From: Sphingomonas sanxanigenens
GTDB taxonomy: Bacteria > Pseudomonadota > Alphaproteobacteria > Sphingomonadales > Sphingomonadaceae
DNA length: 54,529 bases
Assembly: GCA_003240855.1 (NCBI GenBank)
Contig: QFNN01000006.1
Coordinates: forward strand, 1-54,529
Reading direction: 5' to 3'
Shown: positions 24,856 through 33,211 of the stretch, one piece after another
How positions within the stretch are numbered: the stretch's first letter is position 1
Layout: the number at the start of each line of letters is the position of its first letter
Made by a program: the position numbers and the translations under genes
The notes under the pieces: generated by a model
Seen by the model: only the letters and a program-made list of their open reading frames with translations
The model's database searches: none
What the model was told of the DNA's origin: nothing

Positions 24856-24903
24856 AAATCGCCGTTCATTTTCTTTTCGGAGTCTCTCCTCCGGCGATTT
24901 TTT
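24856..24903 (+). terminator. Intrinsic terminator after mutS
   Basis: AAATCGCCG (24856-24864) pairs with CGGCGATTT (24892-24900), followed by TTT. An inner stem CGGAG (24878-24882) with CTCCG (24889-24893) would compete for 24892-24893. Both give a G/C stem near a T-run. The region around it (24818-24900) is notably AT-rich. Confidence 0.65.
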
Positions 24904-24957
24904 CGGCCCCACTTTCGTGATAAAAGCGCGTCGACTGCCTGTGCGAGGGGACGTGCC

Positions 24958-25773
24958 ATGGCTTCACTTGCAGATATGGACGCTGGCAAGCCGCTCCGTG
25001 GGGGCGCGGCGCAATTTATCGATCGCTGGATCTACGTGTTCATGGCCGGGCTTTTCCTGGTCGCCATATTCGCCGGCTTCATTCCCGATTCGCTGGCGAA
25101 GGTCGCCGCGGTGAAGGCGGGGCAAAGAGCGCCTTTCCCGATGGTGTTGCATGCCCATGCCGTACTGATGGGCGCATGGATGCTGCTGCTGCTGGCGCAG
25201 ACGACGCTGATGGCGACGGGCCGGCAGACGCTGCACAAGCAACTCGGCATCGCATCCTTCGTGCTGGCGCCCGCGCTGGTCATCGTCGGCTTCCTGCTCG
25301 TGCCGACCATGCACTATCAGCTTGCCGACGCGATCCGGAACAGCCCGCCGCAAGTCGCGGCGGCGATAAGGCCGGCCCTCGGAATCGTGCTCGACATCAT
25401 GCTGATCCAGATCAGGGTGGGCATCGTTTTCGCCATACTGATCGGGATTGCGATCGCCGTGCGGCGCAGCGATTCCGGCCTGCACAAGCGACTGATGATC
25501 CTTGGGACGGCCGCCGCCTTGTCCGCCGCAACCGATCGCATAAGCTGGCTGCCCAGCACGATGCCGCACAGTCCGCTGACGGCCGACCTGTGGCCGCTCG
25601 TTTTGATCGCGCCGATGTTCCTCTGGGATCTCTACCGGCTGAAACACGTCCACTCCGCCTATGTCATCTATCTGCTTCTGTGCCTTGCCCTCGCGATTCC
25701 GATGAACCTGCTGTGGAATACGCCCTGGTGGCGGGACACCGCCATGCAGATGACCGGAATCGCCGGCGTCTAG
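24958..25773 (+). CDS. Multi-pass membrane protein, unknown function
   Basis: 271 residues with about seven hydrophobic helices: YVFMAGLFLVAIFAGFIPDS, VLHAHAVLMGAWMLLLLAQT, SFVLAPALVIVGFLLV, the stretch IVFAILIGIAIAV, LILGTAAAL-type, LWPLVLIAPMFLWDLY, and YVIYLLLCLALAIPM. Histidines in VLHAHAVLM, LHKQLGIASF and LHKRLMILG recur at helix starts, which recalls heme- or quinone-binding membrane proteins, but no family was recognised. ATG 24958 follows GAGGGG. Convergent with cutA; their stops overlap by 4 nt. Confidence 0.75.
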   Translation: MASLADMDAGKPLRGGAAQFIDRWIYVFMAGLFLVAIFAGFIPDSLAKVAAVKAGQRAPFPMVLHAHAVLMGAWMLLLLAQTTLMATGRQTLHKQLGIASFVLAPALVIVGFLLVPTMHYQLADAIRNSPPQVAAAIRPALGIVLDIMLIQIRVGIVFAILIGIAIAVRRSDSGLHKRLMILGTAAALSAATDRISWLPSTMPHSPLTADLWPLVLIAPMFLWDLYRLKHVHSAYVIYLLLCLALAIPMNLLWNTPWWRDTAMQMTGIAGV

Positions 25774-26096
25774 CGCTTCCGGCCGCCGACCGCTTCGTCG
25801 ATCCAGCCAAGATAGGCGGGGGATCCGCCCACGACGGGAAGCACCACGATCTCGGGCACGTCATAGCTGTGCAGCGCGACGATTCGGGCGGAGGCCGTCG
25901 CCGCCAGCGGCGCGCGCGTCTTGACCTGCAACGCCACTTCCGCCGCTTGCTCGACGCCGCCTTCCCAGCGATAGACGCTTTCGATCGCGCGCATCTGGAC
26001 GCAGGCCGCCAGCCCTTCCTCGACGAGCGCGCGGGCGATAGACTCCGCCTCGGCGCGCGTCGGCGCGGTGGACAGGATGATGACATGCTCGGTCAT
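25770..26096 (-). CDS. cutA: Divalent-cation tolerance protein CutA
   Basis: 108 residues, usual length. Trimeric ferredoxin-like protein linked to copper and other divalent metal tolerance. Visible: TAPTRAEAESIARALVEEGLA, the conserved AACVQM, SVYRWEGGVEQAAEVALQVK, and HSYDVPEIVVLPVVGGSPAY, which ends in the family LGWI. ATG 26096 with an upstream AAGGAG (26104-26109). Function is poorly defined even in model species. Confidence 0.95.
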   Translation of the reverse strand: MTEHVIILSTAPTRAEAESIARALVEEGLAACVQMRAIESVYRWEGGVEQAAEVALQVKTRAPLAATASARIVALHSYDVPEIVVLPVVGGSPAYLGWIDEAVGGRKR

Positions 26097-26193
26097 GGCC
26101 GTTGCTCCTTCCGGTCCCTGCGCGGTTGACGCGAATCGCCTTCTCCGCTAGTGCCCCCCACTTTCCGGGCAACCGAAACTCAGGACGAAGATC

Positions 26194-26478
26194 ATGTCGC
26201 GCATTTGCGAGCTGACCGGCAAGGGCCGGCAGGTGGGACACAATGTTTCCCACGCCAACAACAAGACCAAGCGGACCTTTCTGCCCAACCTGCAGAATGT
26301 CACGCTGATCTCCGACGCGCTGGAGCGCGGCGTGAAGCTGCGCGTCTCGACGCACGGCCTGCGTTCGGTCGAGCATGTCGGCGGCCTGGACAACTGGCTG
26401 CTCAAGACCAACGACGAGAAGCTGAGCCTCAAGGCGCGTCGCCTGAAGCGCGAAATCGCCAAGAAGCAGGCGGCCTAA
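26194..26478 (+). CDS. rpmB: 50S ribosomal protein L28
   Basis: 94 residues. Structural protein of the large subunit. Recognised from MSRICELTGKGRQVGHNVSH, ANNKTKRTFLPNLQ and VSTHGLRSVEHVGGLDNWLL. The length and the C-terminal LKARRLKREIAKKQAA extension are typical of alphaproteobacterial L28. ATG 26194 after AGGACGAAGATC. Stands alone; the spacer after it contains a half copy of a hairpin repeat. Confidence 0.97.
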   Translation: MSRICELTGKGRQVGHNVSHANNKTKRTFLPNLQNVTLISDALERGVKLRVSTHGLRSVEHVGGLDNWLLKTNDEKLSLKARRLKREIAKKQAA

Positions 26479-26499
26479 GGCCCCTTCGCTTCAAGAGCG

Positions 26500-26525
26500 C
26501 GGCGCCGGCCCGCTCCTCCTTCCGG
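26500..26525. repeat. Half copy of the long hairpin repeat
   Basis: The 26 nt beginning CGGCGCCGGCCCGCTCCTCC resemble the first 26 nt of the left arm of the element at 47915-47996 (about 22 of 26 positions by eye). No inverted partner arm is nearby. It lies between rpmB and the stop of the phytase-like gene. Confidence 0.4.
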
Positions 26526-27614
26526 TCAGCGTCCGTTCGCGGGCGTCATCCGGGCGGTGGAGCGGGCCGGAGTCGCGTCTGTGGGAAGCGCGCCCAGCGC
26601 GAACTTCATCAACAGCGTGCGCTGGTAGAAGGCGAAATTGTGATCCGATGCGATCCACAGGATCGTGCGGCCTTTTTCCTCGCTGATCGCCATCGCCTCG
26701 AAATTGTCGGCGGTCATCGGCCAGGCGAGATGCGCGACATCGACGCCGTCGACCACGCCGCCATCCTTCACCCCCTTGAGGTCGATCACCCGGATCAGCG
26801 AATCGATGCCGCGCACCAGCCTGGGCGCGCCTTCGATCCAGGCGACCTTCATCTCGGCCAGGCGGACGCGGCGGTGGAGGACGAGCAATCGCCCGTCGGG
26901 CAGCTCGGCCACATCGGTGACGCGCCAGCCCGCAGGCCGCCGATAGCCGAAGCGCAGCGGCCTGATGCCGAGCGTGGTCGGATCGCCGGGAAAGATCAGC
27001 GCATCGTCGGCCCCCTGCGGTCCCGGCGCCGCCTCCGCAATCACCACGAATCGGCCTGAGCGCAGCCTTACCATCGCCTCCGGCCCGCTCGCCTGCGGCC
27101 AGGCCCTCATCGCAGGCGGCCAGGCCTTTTGCTCGCCGCGCGCGAAACCGGGCGCGTAACGCCAGATCAGATTGCGATTCTCGAAGGCCACCCAGATTCT
27201 GCCGCTCGCCGGATCGACCGCCATGGCCTCGCTGTCGCGCGCGCCCTTGCTGAATCCGCCATGCGGCCCGGCAGGCAGATCCAGGAAGCGGATGTTCGCG
27301 GTCACGCCGGCGCCATCCATGTCGAAGATCATCACCCCGCCCGAATCGCTCAGCATCGTGAAGCGATACCCCTTCGCGGTCGTCGTCATCATCATGGCGG
27401 AGACGCTGCCGAAGGCGCGGTCCGGGCTGCTGAGCGACCAGCCGCCGAGAAAGGTCAGCGCCCCCACCGTACGGCGCGCCGGATTTGCGGGATCGAGCGG
27501 CACGGGTCGCGTCAGGATCGGCGCGCCGGGGCCAAGCAGCGGGCGCGCCTCCTCCCCCGCATAGTCGCCGACGCCAAGGACGAGCAGCAGGGCGGAGGCG
27601 AGGAAGCGCGGCAT
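26526..27614 (-). CDS. Esterase-like activity of phytase family protein, exported
   Basis: 362 residues from ATG 27614, which gives a signal peptide (MPRFLASALLLVLGVGDYAG). The mature part is a beta-propeller-like protein of the phytase-like esterase family: LTFLGGWSLSSPDRAFGSVS, the stretch RFTMLSDSGGVMIFDM, ARDSEAMAVDPASGRIWVAF, YRRPAGWRVTDVAELPDGRL, and NFEAMAISEEKGRTILWIAS. The acidic SEAMA and FEAMA pairs probably bind metal. Substrate unknown; activity in this family is mostly predicted. An ATG at 27671 is possible but would bury the signal peptide. Confidence 0.82.
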   Translation of the reverse strand: MPRFLASALLLVLGVGDYAGEEARPLLGPGAPILTRPVPLDPANPARRTVGALTFLGGWSLSSPDRAFGSVSAMMMTTTAKGYRFTMLSDSGGVMIFDMDGAGVTANIRFLDLPAGPHGGFSKGARDSEAMAVDPASGRIWVAFENRNLIWRYAPGFARGEQKAWPPAMRAWPQASGPEAMVRLRSGRFVVIAEAAPGPQGADDALIFPGDPTTLGIRPLRFGYRRPAGWRVTDVAELPDGRLLVLHRRVRLAEMKVAWIEGAPRLVRGIDSLIRVIDLKGVKDGGVVDGVDVAHLAWPMTADNFEAMAISEEKGRTILWIASDHNFAFYQRTLLMKFALGALPTDATPARSTARMTPANGR

Positions 27615-27662
27615 GGCGCGCCTTGTAACGGCGCGCGCCGCAAGGGGAAGCGGCCTGAGCAA

Positions 27663-27692
27663 GCTGAACAATAGCTAACAGTCATGTTCAGC
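27663..27692. promoter_or_regulatory. Inverted repeat in the divergent promoter region
   Basis: GCTGAACA (27663-27670) and TGTTCAGC (27685-27692) are exact inverted copies with a 14-nt AT-richer centre (ATAGCTAACAGTCA). It lies between the divergent phytase-like gene and the glycine-zipper gene at 27768, so it could be an operator for either. The GAAC/GTTC words recall alphaproteobacterial LexA half sites, but those occur as direct repeats, which this is not. Confidence 0.35.
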
Positions 27693-27767
27693 CACGCCTC
27701 AAACGACTCAAGGCATAAGCAATCCTGTCAGCGGGGAACCGCAGACAAGACCGGAGGAGATTTCAAG

Positions 27768-28166
27768 ATGATCACCAAGCTGAGCATGATCGGCGCGGCC
27801 CTCGCGATGACGGCCGGCGCGATCATCCCCGCCGCCTCTGCGGAAGCCCGGCCCTATTATAACGACGGCTATTATGGCCGCGGCTATAATGGCGGCTATT
27901 ACAACGGCGGCTACAATGGCGGCTACTATAACAACGGCTATCGCGGTTATGATCGCGGCTACCGTTACCAGGATCGGCGCTATTATCAGGGCTATCGCTG
28001 CCGCAGCGACGGCGCCGGCGGCACGATCATCGGCGCCATCGCCGGCGGCCTGATCGGCAACGCCGCAGTGGGCCGCTATGGCGACCGCACGGCGGGCACC
28101 ATCGTCGGCGCAGGCGTCGGCGCCCTTGCCGGCCGCGCGATCGACCGGTCCGACAGCCGCTGCTGA
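27768..28166 (+). CDS. Secreted Tyr/Gly-rich glycine-zipper protein
   Basis: 132 residues from ATG 27768 (GGAGG upstream). N-terminal signal peptide ITKLSMIGAALAMTAGAIIP followed by AASAEA. Then a low-complexity tract of YYNGGYNGG-type repeats (about residues 28-75), an RYYQGYRCRSDG linker, and a C-terminal glycine zipper (GGTIIGAIAGGLIGNAAVGR, then GAGVGALAGRAI) as in the 17-kDa surface antigen and YMGG families. Probably an envelope protein inserted in or attached to the outer membrane. No lipobox, so it is not a typical lipoprotein. Followed by strong hairpins. Confidence 0.8.
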   Translation: MITKLSMIGAALAMTAGAIIPAASAEARPYYNDGYYGRGYNGGYYNGGYNGGYYNNGYRGYDRGYRYQDRRYYQGYRCRSDGAGGTIIGAIAGGLIGNAAVGRYGDRTAGTIVGAGVGALAGRAIDRSDSRC

Positions 28167-28210
28167 CCCATCCCATTTCCGAACTACCCTCGAGTGGCGT
28201 AGCGAGGGCG

Positions 28211-28277
28211 GCCTTCCCCCGGTGGCGTAACGGGGAAGGCGGGGGCCGGGGCCGAAAGGCTCCGGCCCTGATCTTTT
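28211..28277 (+). terminator. Tandem hairpins, probable terminator of the glycine-zipper gene
   Basis: First stem GCCTTCCCC/GGGGAAGGC (28211-28219 with 28232-28240). Second stem 28243-28253 with 28258-28268 closed by a GAAA tetraloop, 11 pairs including one G-T, followed by TGATCTTTT. The second has the form of an intrinsic terminator with a weak T-tract. The rest of 28278-28440 shows only short GC dyads and no gene. Confidence 0.6.
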
Positions 28278-28440
28278 GAAAGGGGCTGCGCCCCGCCCTG
28301 TCCCATTGCCCCCGGCCGGAAAGCCGCATATCCTGCGGCGAGCCAGAGGAGTCTGCGAAATGGTCCGGCGTCACCGCTAAGGCGGAAACATCAGTCGCCA
28401 GCGGAGCGATCCGCCGACATGATTCCATTTCGGGGTTCAT

Positions 28441-29220
28441 ATGCAAAGATTGAAGGACAAGACGTGCGTCGTCACCGGCGCCGCGCGCGGCATCGGCCGT
28501 GCGATCGCCGGCCATTTCCATGACGAAGGCGCCATCATCGTCATAGCCGATATCGACGAAGCCGGCGGCGCTGCGGCTGCGGCGGAAATCGGCTGCCATT
28601 TCCAGAAGCTCGACGTGCGCGAGGAGGGCGACTGGCAGAGGCTCGCCGAAGCCGTCCCGCGCGCGGACGTGGTGGTCAATAATGCCGGAGTAACCGGGTT
28701 CGAGGCGGGCATGGTCGCGCACGACCCCGAACATGCCAGCCTTGAGGACTGGCGCGCGGTTCACCGCGTCAATCTCGACGGCGCTTTCCTCGGCTGCCGC
28801 TATGCGATCGCCGCGATGAAAGGCCGGGGCGCGGGATCGATCATCAACATCTCGTCGCGCTCCGGGCTGGTCGGCATTCCCCTTGCCGCCGCCTATGCCT
28901 CGTCCAAAGCCGCGATCCGCAATCACAGCAAGACAGTGGCGCTTTACTGCGCGCAACAGGGCTGGAGGATCCGCTGCAACTCGATCCACCCCGCCGCGAT
29001 CCTCACGCCGATCTGGGAACCCATGCTGGGCGCGGGCGCCGAACGTGAGGCGCGGATGGAAAAGCTGGTCGCCGACACGCCGCTCAAACGCTTCGGCATG
29101 CCCGAGGAAGTCGCCGCGATCGCCGTGATGCTGGCGTCGGACGAGGCGACTTACATCACCGGCGCGGAAATCAGTATCGACGGCGGCTTGCTCGCCGGAT
29201 CGGCGGCGTCGCCCGGCTGA
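28441..29220 (+). CDS. SDR family NAD(P)-dependent oxidoreductase (classical)
   Basis: 259 residues. Rossmann dehydrogenase/reductase: cofactor loop VVTGAARGIGRAIAGHF, an acidic IADIDEA after strand 2 (favours NAD), NNAG, catalytic Ser in SIINISSRSGLVGIPL, and catalytic YASSK. SIHPAAILTPIW is the usual PG motif region. Similar proteins act on cyclic alcohols, sugars or 3-oxoacyl groups; substrate not assigned. ATG 28441 after CGGGG. Stands alone. Confidence 0.88.
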   Translation: MQRLKDKTCVVTGAARGIGRAIAGHFHDEGAIIVIADIDEAGGAAAAAEIGCHFQKLDVREEGDWQRLAEAVPRADVVVNNAGVTGFEAGMVAHDPEHASLEDWRAVHRVNLDGAFLGCRYAIAAMKGRGAGSIINISSRSGLVGIPLAAAYASSKAAIRNHSKTVALYCAQQGWRIRCNSIHPAAILTPIWEPMLGAGAEREARMEKLVADTPLKRFGMPEEVAAIAVMLASDEATYITGAEISIDGGLLAGSAASPG

Positions 29221-29245
29221 GGGCGCGGCGGCGCGCCTTATTCCG

Positions 29246-31075
29246 TTATGCCGGCAGGTCGAACAGCCCGGCAAGCTGTTCGACCATCGTCCCGCCAAGC
29301 TGCTCGGCGTCCATGATCGTCACGGCGCGCGCATAATAGCGCGTCACGTCATGCCCGATGCCGATCGCGCACAACTCCACCGGCGACTTGTTCTCGATCC
29401 AGTGGATCACCTGGCGCAGATGCTTTTCCAGATAAGTGCCCGAATTGACCGAGAGCGTCGAATCGTCGACCGGCGCGCCATCGGAGATCACCATCAGGAT
29501 GCGCCGCTCCTCCGAGCGGGCGATCAGCCGGCTATGCGCCCATTGCAGCGCCTCGCCGTCGATATTCTCCTTGAGCAGCCCTTCGCGCATCATCAGCCCG
29601 AGCGATTTGCGCGCGCGCCGCCACGGCTCGTCGGCCTGCTTATAGACGATATGACGCAGATCGTTGAGCCGCCCCGGATTGGGGGGACGGCCGGCCGCCA
29701 GCCATTCCTCGCGGGACTGGCCGCCCTTCCACGCCCGTGTCGTGAACCCCAAAATCTCGGTTTTCACCCCGCATCGCTCCAGCGTGCGCGCGAGGATGTC
29801 GGCGCTGATCGCGGCGATCGAGATCGGCCGCCCACGCATCGAGCCCGAATTGTCGATCAGCAACGTTACCACTGTGTCGCGGAACTCGGTGTCGCGCTCG
29901 ACCTTGTAGCTCAGCGAATGGGCGGGATCGACGATGACGCGCGCCAACCGGGCGGCGTCGAGAATGCCTTCCTCCTGATCGAAGTCCCAACTCCGGCTCT
30001 GCTGCGCCATCAGGCGGCGCTGAAGGCGGTTGGCGAGCTTGGTCACCGCGCCCTGCAGATGGACGAGCTGCTGATCGAGATAGGCGCGCAGCCGGCCCAG
30101 CTCATCATCGTCGCACAGGTCGGTCGCGCTCACCACTTCGTCGAAGCGCGTGGTGTAGGCGTGATAATCGAAGCCGGGGCCGTAATCGGCGGGCGGGCGA
30201 TTGGGGCGGACAGGCATCATCCCCTCCTCGCCTTCGTCGCCCTCCTCGCCGCCGTCGTCGGCCATCTCGTCGCCGGGCTGCTCGCCCTCGCTGTCGGCGT
30301 CGGCGCTGTCGTCCGACTCAGCGCGCGCCTCGACCTCGCCGGCGGCGCTGCCCGACGAATCGTCGCCGTCGTCAGCGTCGTCGGTCTCGCTGTCGTCCTC
30401 GCCCTCGCCGTCCTCGCCTTCGCTGTCGGCGTCGTCGGGGGTCATTTCGCCGTCGACCAGTTCGAGATCCTCGAGCAGCCGCGTGGCAAGCGCCGCAAAG
30501 GCCTGCTGGTCGTCAAGCGCCAGCGCGAGCGAATCGAGATCGGCGCCCGCCTTCTCCTCGATCCAGTCGCGCACCATGGCCAGCCCGGCCGCCGCGCTTT
30601 CGGGGGCGGCGCGCCCGGTAAGCCGCTCGCGGACGAGCAGCCCCACGGCCGTCGACAGCGGCACTTCGTCGCGCCCGCGCGCGCGGGCGATCGGATCGGA
30701 CCGCATGCGCAGCCGCAGCGCGGAGTCTAGGTTGCCGGCGACGCCGGCCATCGACTTCGTGCCGATCGCCTCGATGCGCGCCTGTTCGGCAGCGTCGAAC
30801 ACGGCGCGGGCCACCGCGTCGGCCGGCGCGCCGCGCACGTGCATCGCCGCATCATGGTAGCGCAGACGCAACGCGAAGCTGTCGGCGAAGCCCCGCGCCT
30901 CCGCGACCTGATCGGCCGGCAGGTTGCGCGCAGGCATCGGCACCTTGATATGCTTGCCTGATGCGGCCGGGGCGTCGGCGGTGAAGGCCAGCTCAATCTC
31001 CGGCTCGCGCGCGATCGCCCGCGCGGCGCCGGCAAGCACCGTCTTGAACTGGTCGAGAGGCGATTGTTCGGCCAT
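29246..31075 (-). CDS. cobT: Cobaltochelatase subunit CobT
   Basis: 609 residues. With CobS it forms the AAA+ motor that drives CobN-catalysed cobalt insertion in aerobic B12 synthesis. The N-terminal region contains PMPARNLPADQVAEARGFAD. A long Asp/Glu/Ser linker spans about residues 215-295. The C-terminal von Willebrand A domain has an intact MIDAS motif, LLIDNSGSMRGRPI (near residue 407), then VISDGAPVDDSTL. Start ATG 31075. It follows cobS by 24 nt. No cobN is in the window. Confidence 0.95.
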   Translation of the reverse strand: MAEQSPLDQFKTVLAGAARAIAREPEIELAFTADAPAASGKHIKVPMPARNLPADQVAEARGFADSFALRLRYHDAAMHVRGAPADAVARAVFDAAEQARIEAIGTKSMAGVAGNLDSALRLRMRSDPIARARGRDEVPLSTAVGLLVRERLTGRAAPESAAAGLAMVRDWIEEKAGADLDSLALALDDQQAFAALATRLLEDLELVDGEMTPDDADSEGEDGEGEDDSETDDADDGDDSSGSAAGEVEARAESDDSADADSEGEQPGDEMADDGGEEGDEGEEGMMPVRPNRPPADYGPGFDYHAYTTRFDEVVSATDLCDDDELGRLRAYLDQQLVHLQGAVTKLANRLQRRLMAQQSRSWDFDQEEGILDAARLARVIVDPAHSLSYKVERDTEFRDTVVTLLIDNSGSMRGRPISIAAISADILARTLERCGVKTEILGFTTRAWKGGQSREEWLAAGRPPNPGRLNDLRHIVYKQADEPWRRARKSLGLMMREGLLKENIDGEALQWAHSRLIARSEERRILMVISDGAPVDDSTLSVNSGTYLEKHLRQVIHWIENKSPVELCAIGIGHDVTRYYARAVTIMDAEQLGGTMVEQLAGLFDLPA

Positions 31076-31099
31076 TGGTCCGCCGCCGCGCCCCTTGCC

Positions 31100-32107
31100 T
31101 CAGCCCGCCCGCTTCGCCACGCTTTCGGGCAGATCCTTGCCGAACACGCGCTGATAATATTCCGCCACCAGCGGCCGTTCCGCCTCATCGCACTTGTTGA
31201 GGAAGGACAGGCGGAAGGCGAAGCCGACATCCTTGAAGATCAGCGCATTCTGCGCCCAGGTGATCACGGTGCGCGGGCTCATCACGGTCGAGATGTCGCC
31301 GGCGATGAAGCCCTGGCGGGTCAGGTCGGCGACCTTGACCATATTCTCCACCGTCTCCTTGCCGCCGGGCTGATCATATTCGCCCGACTTGGCGAGCACG
31401 ATCTGCGCCTCGGTCGCGGCCGGCAGATAATTGAGCGTGACGACGATGTTCCAGCGGTCCATCTGACCCTGGTTGATCTGTTGCGTGCCATGATAGAGGC
31501 CCGTCGTGTCGCCGAGGCCGATCGTGTTGGCGGTCGCAAACAGGCGGAACCACGGGCTCGGCCGGATGACGCGATTCTGGTCGAGCAGCGTCAGCTTGCC
31601 TTCGGTTTCCAGCACGCGCTGGATCACGAACATCACGTCGGGGCGGCCGGCGTCATATTCGTCGAAAACGAGCGCGGTCGGCGTCTGCAGCGCCCAGGGC
31701 AGCAGGCCTTCGCGGAACTCGGTGACCTGCTGGCCCTCCTTGAGCACGATCGCGTCGCGCCCGATCAGATCGATGCGGCTGATATGGGCGTCGAGATTGA
31801 TGCGGATGCAGGGCCAGTTGAGCCGCGCCGCCACCTGCTCGATATGGCTCGACTTGCCGGTGCCGTGATAGCCCTGGATCATCACGCGGCGGTTGTGCGC
31901 GAAGCCGGCGAGGATCGCGAGCGTGGTGTCCGGATCGAACACATAGGCGGGGTCGAGATCGGGAACACGCTCGTCCGCCTCGCTGAACGCCGGCACCGTC
32001 ATGTCGATGTCGATGCCGAACAGCTCGCGCACCGATACGCTCTTGTCTGGCGCGTCGAGCACCATGTCGGATCGGCTGTCGGGCTGGATATTGGGAATAT
32101 CGGTCAT
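31100..32107 (-). CDS. cobS: Cobaltochelatase subunit CobS
   Basis: 335 residues, MoxR-type AAA+ ATPase. Walker A QGYHGTGKSSHIEQVA (near residue 80), Walker B ALVFDEYDAG (near 147), sensor/arginine region RLFATANTIGLGDTTGLYHG, and the C-terminal FLNKCDEAERPLVAEYYQRV. Forms a hexameric ring with CobT. ATG 32107 follows a weak leader; the 160-nt gap to the J-domain gene upstream may hold the promoter. Confidence 0.95.
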   Translation of the reverse strand: MTDIPNIQPDSRSDMVLDAPDKSVSVRELFGIDIDMTVPAFSEADERVPDLDPAYVFDPDTTLAILAGFAHNRRVMIQGYHGTGKSSHIEQVAARLNWPCIRINLDAHISRIDLIGRDAIVLKEGQQVTEFREGLLPWALQTPTALVFDEYDAGRPDVMFVIQRVLETEGKLTLLDQNRVIRPSPWFRLFATANTIGLGDTTGLYHGTQQINQGQMDRWNIVVTLNYLPAATEAQIVLAKSGEYDQPGGKETVENMVKVADLTRQGFIAGDISTVMSPRTVITWAQNALIFKDVGFAFRLSFLNKCDEAERPLVAEYYQRVFGKDLPESVAKRAG

Positions 32108-32268
32108 GATCTGAAAAACACCGTTCGCGCAAAAGCGGCGCGGCGCGCCGTCATCTCTCCACTGCGAAGCCTTGACCCGTTCGTCAACCCGCCGCGCGCT
32201 TGGGCGGCAATGAGAAAAGGCGAATGACGCGGCTGGCCATCATCGCAATGACGGCCGAAACCCGTCTC

Positions 32269-32880
32269 TCAGGCGAAGGCCGCCGCGCCTTTCAGTTGCG
32301 TATAGGCGGCGATCACCTCGCCCAGCATCTTTTCCCGGCTGCGGTCGCCGCCGTTGCGGTCGGGGTGATATTTGCGAACCAGCTCGGTGTAGCGCTGGCG
32401 CAGCGCCCGGCGGTCGGCGTCAATCGGCAGGCCCAGCGTCTGCAGCGCCTTGCGGTCGGCGGCCGACAATGGCCGCCCGTCGGCGCGCGGCGCGATCTCC
32501 TCGCGGCGGCGGGCGAAGCGCGCGCCGATCGCGTCGAGCGGATCGGTGAAGTCGGCCCAGCGCGGCCCCTGCGATCCGTTGGCCGCGAAGGCGCGCGTCT
32601 CGCGCTCCCAGCCGGCATAGGGGCGCTGCTCGGCCTCGATCTCCTCGCTGCTCATCCCCGCGAAATAGTTATAGCCCGCGTTGAACTCGCGCACATGATC
32701 GAGGCACAGCCAGCGCCAGCCGCGCGGACCGTCGAACCCCGATCCGTTCCCGCCTTCCAGCGGCGCGCGAAACTCGCCCGGATTGGGGCAGCCGGGAACG
32801 GCGCAGGCGTGCGCGCTGTCCGCCACGCGGCCGTGGAAGCGGGCGTTGGGTCTGTCCTGTCTGATCTTCGCGCGCGCCAA
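32269..32880 (-). CDS. J domain-containing protein (DnaJ-like)
   Basis: 203 residues. The C-terminal ~55 residues are a J domain with the HPD tripeptide in LVRKYHPDRNGGDRSREKML, which stimulates Hsp70 ATPase. The N-terminal part has a conserved CAVPGCPNPGEFRAPL segment (a Cys pair that may bind metal) and WLCLDHVREFNAGYNYFAGM. This domain order is typical of the alphaproteobacterial protein encoded beside cobS and bolA. Divergent from bolA with 40 nt between starts. Confidence 0.9.
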   Translation of the reverse strand: MARAKIRQDRPNARFHGRVADSAHACAVPGCPNPGEFRAPLEGGNGSGFDGPRGWRWLCLDHVREFNAGYNYFAGMSSEEIEAEQRPYAGWERETRAFAANGSQGPRWADFTDPLDAIGARFARRREEIAPRADGRPLSAADRKALQTLGLPIDADRRALRQRYTELVRKYHPDRNGGDRSREKMLGEVIAAYTQLKGAAAFA

Positions 32881-32920
32881 CTTGGCTCCCCGGAATGGAT
32901 AAACGGGCTATATAGGCGGC

Positions 32921-33211
32921 ATGACCGAACAAACGAAGGGGCCGGTCGCGGCCCAAATCGAAGCGCGGCTGGCGGCCGCCCTCTCCCCCCTCCGCCTCGC
33001 CGTGATCGACGACAGCGCGAAGCATAGCGGCCATGCCGGGCATGATCCGCGCGGCGAATCGCATTTCACCGTCGAACTGGTCAGCGCCGCTTTCGAGGGC
33101 GTGGGAAGGGTCGAACGCCAGCGCCTCGTCAACCGTGCGCTCGCCGATCTGCTCGTCGATCGCGTCCATGCGCTCGCCATCGTCGCCCGCGCGCCGTCGG
33201 AAATCGCATGA
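32921..33211 (+). CDS. BolA family protein
   Basis: 96 residues. BolA folds pair with monothiol glutaredoxins in iron-sulfur cluster handling. Signature: SKHSGHAGHDPRGESHFTVE-type stretch and RVERQRLVNRALADLL ending in VHALAIVARAP. Start ATG 32921. The stop overlaps the NUDIX start (ATGA). Confidence 0.92.
   Translation: MTEQTKGPVAAQIEARLAAALSPLRLAVIDDSAKHSGHAGHDPRGESHFTVELVSAAFEGVGRVERQRLVNRALADLLVDRVHALAIVARAPSEIA

Noticed and set aside
27850..27990. Tandem repeats in the Tyr/Gly tract as a CRISPR-like array
   Set aside because: They are in-frame codon repeats of a low-complexity protein with no spacers of constant length.
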